From Pseudomonadota bacterium (lineage in GTDB: Bacteria > Pseudomonadota > Alphaproteobacteria > Acetobacterales > Acetobacteraceae), in assembly GCA_021805485.1 (NCBI GenBank), contig JAJZFF010000260.1, positions 1 through 6,505 of the forward strand: DNA of 6,505 nucleotides, in the 5' to 3' direction. Every line of letters begins with the position of its first letter. The first letter of the stretch is position 1. Below, piece after piece: positions 6,177-6,505 of the stretch. A model generated the notes under the pieces. That model was given only the letters and a program-made list of their open reading frames with translations. It was not told where the DNA came from and searched no databases. Both the position numbers and the translations under genes were made by a program.

Positions 6177-6359
6177 AAAATATATCGGCGAAAATCAGGC
6201 TTTTATGAATTCGCCATCGCAAGGGTGTAAAAATTCCTGACGGAGCCGGCGCCTCGGGCGGCGGTGCGGCGCGGAGACAGCGGGGTGGGCTTGCGCGAGC
6301 CGGGATGCGAGCGGCGGCGGCATGAAAGTGTCCGGCCTCGGCCATCGCCGCAAGAGGCG

Positions 6360-6387
6360 CGGATATCGGCCAGATATCCGGTATCTG
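6360..6387. repeat. Overlapping inverted repeats downstream of tRNA-Glu
   Basis: CGGATATC (6360-6367) and GATATCCG (6373-6380) are perfect 8-base arms around GGCCA. CAGATA (6371-6376) also pairs with TATCTG (6382-6387), so the middle segment can pair with either side. It could be a protein-binding site with three related half-sites, or a hairpin in the tRNA 3' trailer. No T-run follows it directly in either direction. Confidence 0.5.
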
Positions 6388-6421
6388 CCGTTGGCGAAGC
6401 GGAAAAATTCGATGATTTGAG

Positions 6422-6497
6422 TGGTATCCCGTACCGGATTCGAACCGGTGTTGCCGCCGTGAAAGGGCGGTGTCCTAGGCCTCTAGACGAACGGGAC
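6422..6497 (-). tRNA. tRNA-Glu (anticodon UUC)
   Basis: This is a complete 76-base tRNA including an encoded CCA (complement of 6422-6424). The acceptor arm GTCCCGT pairs with ACGGGAT, with a G-U pair at the top. The D arm reads GTCTAGAGGCCTAGGAC, the anticodon stem CCGCC/GGCGG encloses CTTTCAC with anticodon TTC at 6461-6463, and the T arm reads ACCGGTTCGAATCCGGT. The body closely matches bacterial tRNA-Glu. It decodes GAA and GAG, and charged tRNA-Glu also feeds tetrapyrrole synthesis through GluTR in alternative pathways. Many alphaproteobacteria instead use ALA synthase. Confidence 0.97.
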
Positions 6498-6505
6498 CGA
6501 GTGCG

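Larger units (their letters stand above)
6110..6421. other. Intergenic region between the PEP-CTERM gene and tRNA-Glu
   Basis: These 312 bases carry no gene that I can support. They hold the PEP-CTERM leader and its sigma-54 promoter (6159-6176), an AT-rich stretch at about 6161-6235, an inverted repeat GGCGAA/TTCGCC (6187-6192 and 6210-6215), a GC-rich part at 6236-6360, the palindromes at 6360-6387, and a T5 run (minus strand, 6407-6403) that may end the tRNA transcript. A 67-codon minus-strand frame (6142-6345) crosses the promoter and looks accidental. Confidence 0.6.

Noticed and set aside
5822..6208. Plus-strand frames of 114 and 128 codons opposite the PEP-CTERM gene
   Set aside because: The minus-strand protein has a signal peptide and a complete PEP-CTERM tail, so these are shadows.
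6142..6345. A 67-codon minus-strand frame upstream of the PEP-CTERM gene
   Set aside because: It runs through the sigma-54 promoter, has an Ala/Pro/Arg-rich shadow-like start and no ribosome-binding site that I can see.
6422..6441. The tRNA-Glu 3' end as an attachment site of an integrated element
   Set aside because: No direct repeat of the tRNA end and no integrase is found in the window.

Overview
The window looks like chromosomal DNA of a GC-rich alphaproteobacterium. The strong G/C preference at third codon positions, the PEP-CTERM surface protein, the complete tricarballylate module and the short palindromic intergenic repeats would suit the Acetobacteraceae or a relative. That placement is an inference from style, not from a marker gene.

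Layout, left to right. Positions 1-513 (+) are the 3' end of an allophanate hydrolase gene (atzF type), the last step of ATP-dependent urea degradation. A spacer follows (514-809) with two adjacent hairpin repeats and then an AT-rich stretch. The next gene (810-1352, +) encodes a small membrane-anchored protein whose outer part resembles type IV pilins of the PilS/TcpA kind. It ends against a convergent hairpin terminator (1366-1396).

The centre is a three-gene operon on the minus strand, read from right to left: tcuA (3908-5314, FAD-dependent tricarballylate dehydrogenase), tcuB (2803-3921, iron-sulfur membrane protein that reoxidises TcuA) and a tcuC-like MFS symporter (1402-2706). tcuA and tcuB overlap by 14 bases, and the transporter follows 96 bases after tcuB. 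Together they would import tricarballylate (or a close tricarboxylate), oxidise it to cis-aconitate and pass the electrons to the quinone pool, feeding the TCA cycle. No regulator gene lies in the window. A perfect TTGTATACAA palindrome 39 bases before the tcuA start fits the GntR-family operator pattern, whereas Salmonella tcuABC is controlled by the LysR-type TcuR.

Upstream of tcuA lies a third copy of the hairpin repeat, then a minus-strand gene for a secreted PEP-CTERM protein (5495-6109). It is preceded by a very good sigma-54 (-24/-12) promoter at 6159-6176, which fits the known PrsK/PrsR/RpoN control of PEP-CTERM genes in exopolysaccharide-producing bacteria. A tRNA-Glu(UUC) gene (6422-6497, minus) closes the window, with overlapping inverted repeats just beyond its 3' end.

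I see no insertion sequence, phage gene, CRISPR array or obviously new multi-gene system. The most informative signals are regulatory: the sigma-54 promoter and the GntR-type operator.
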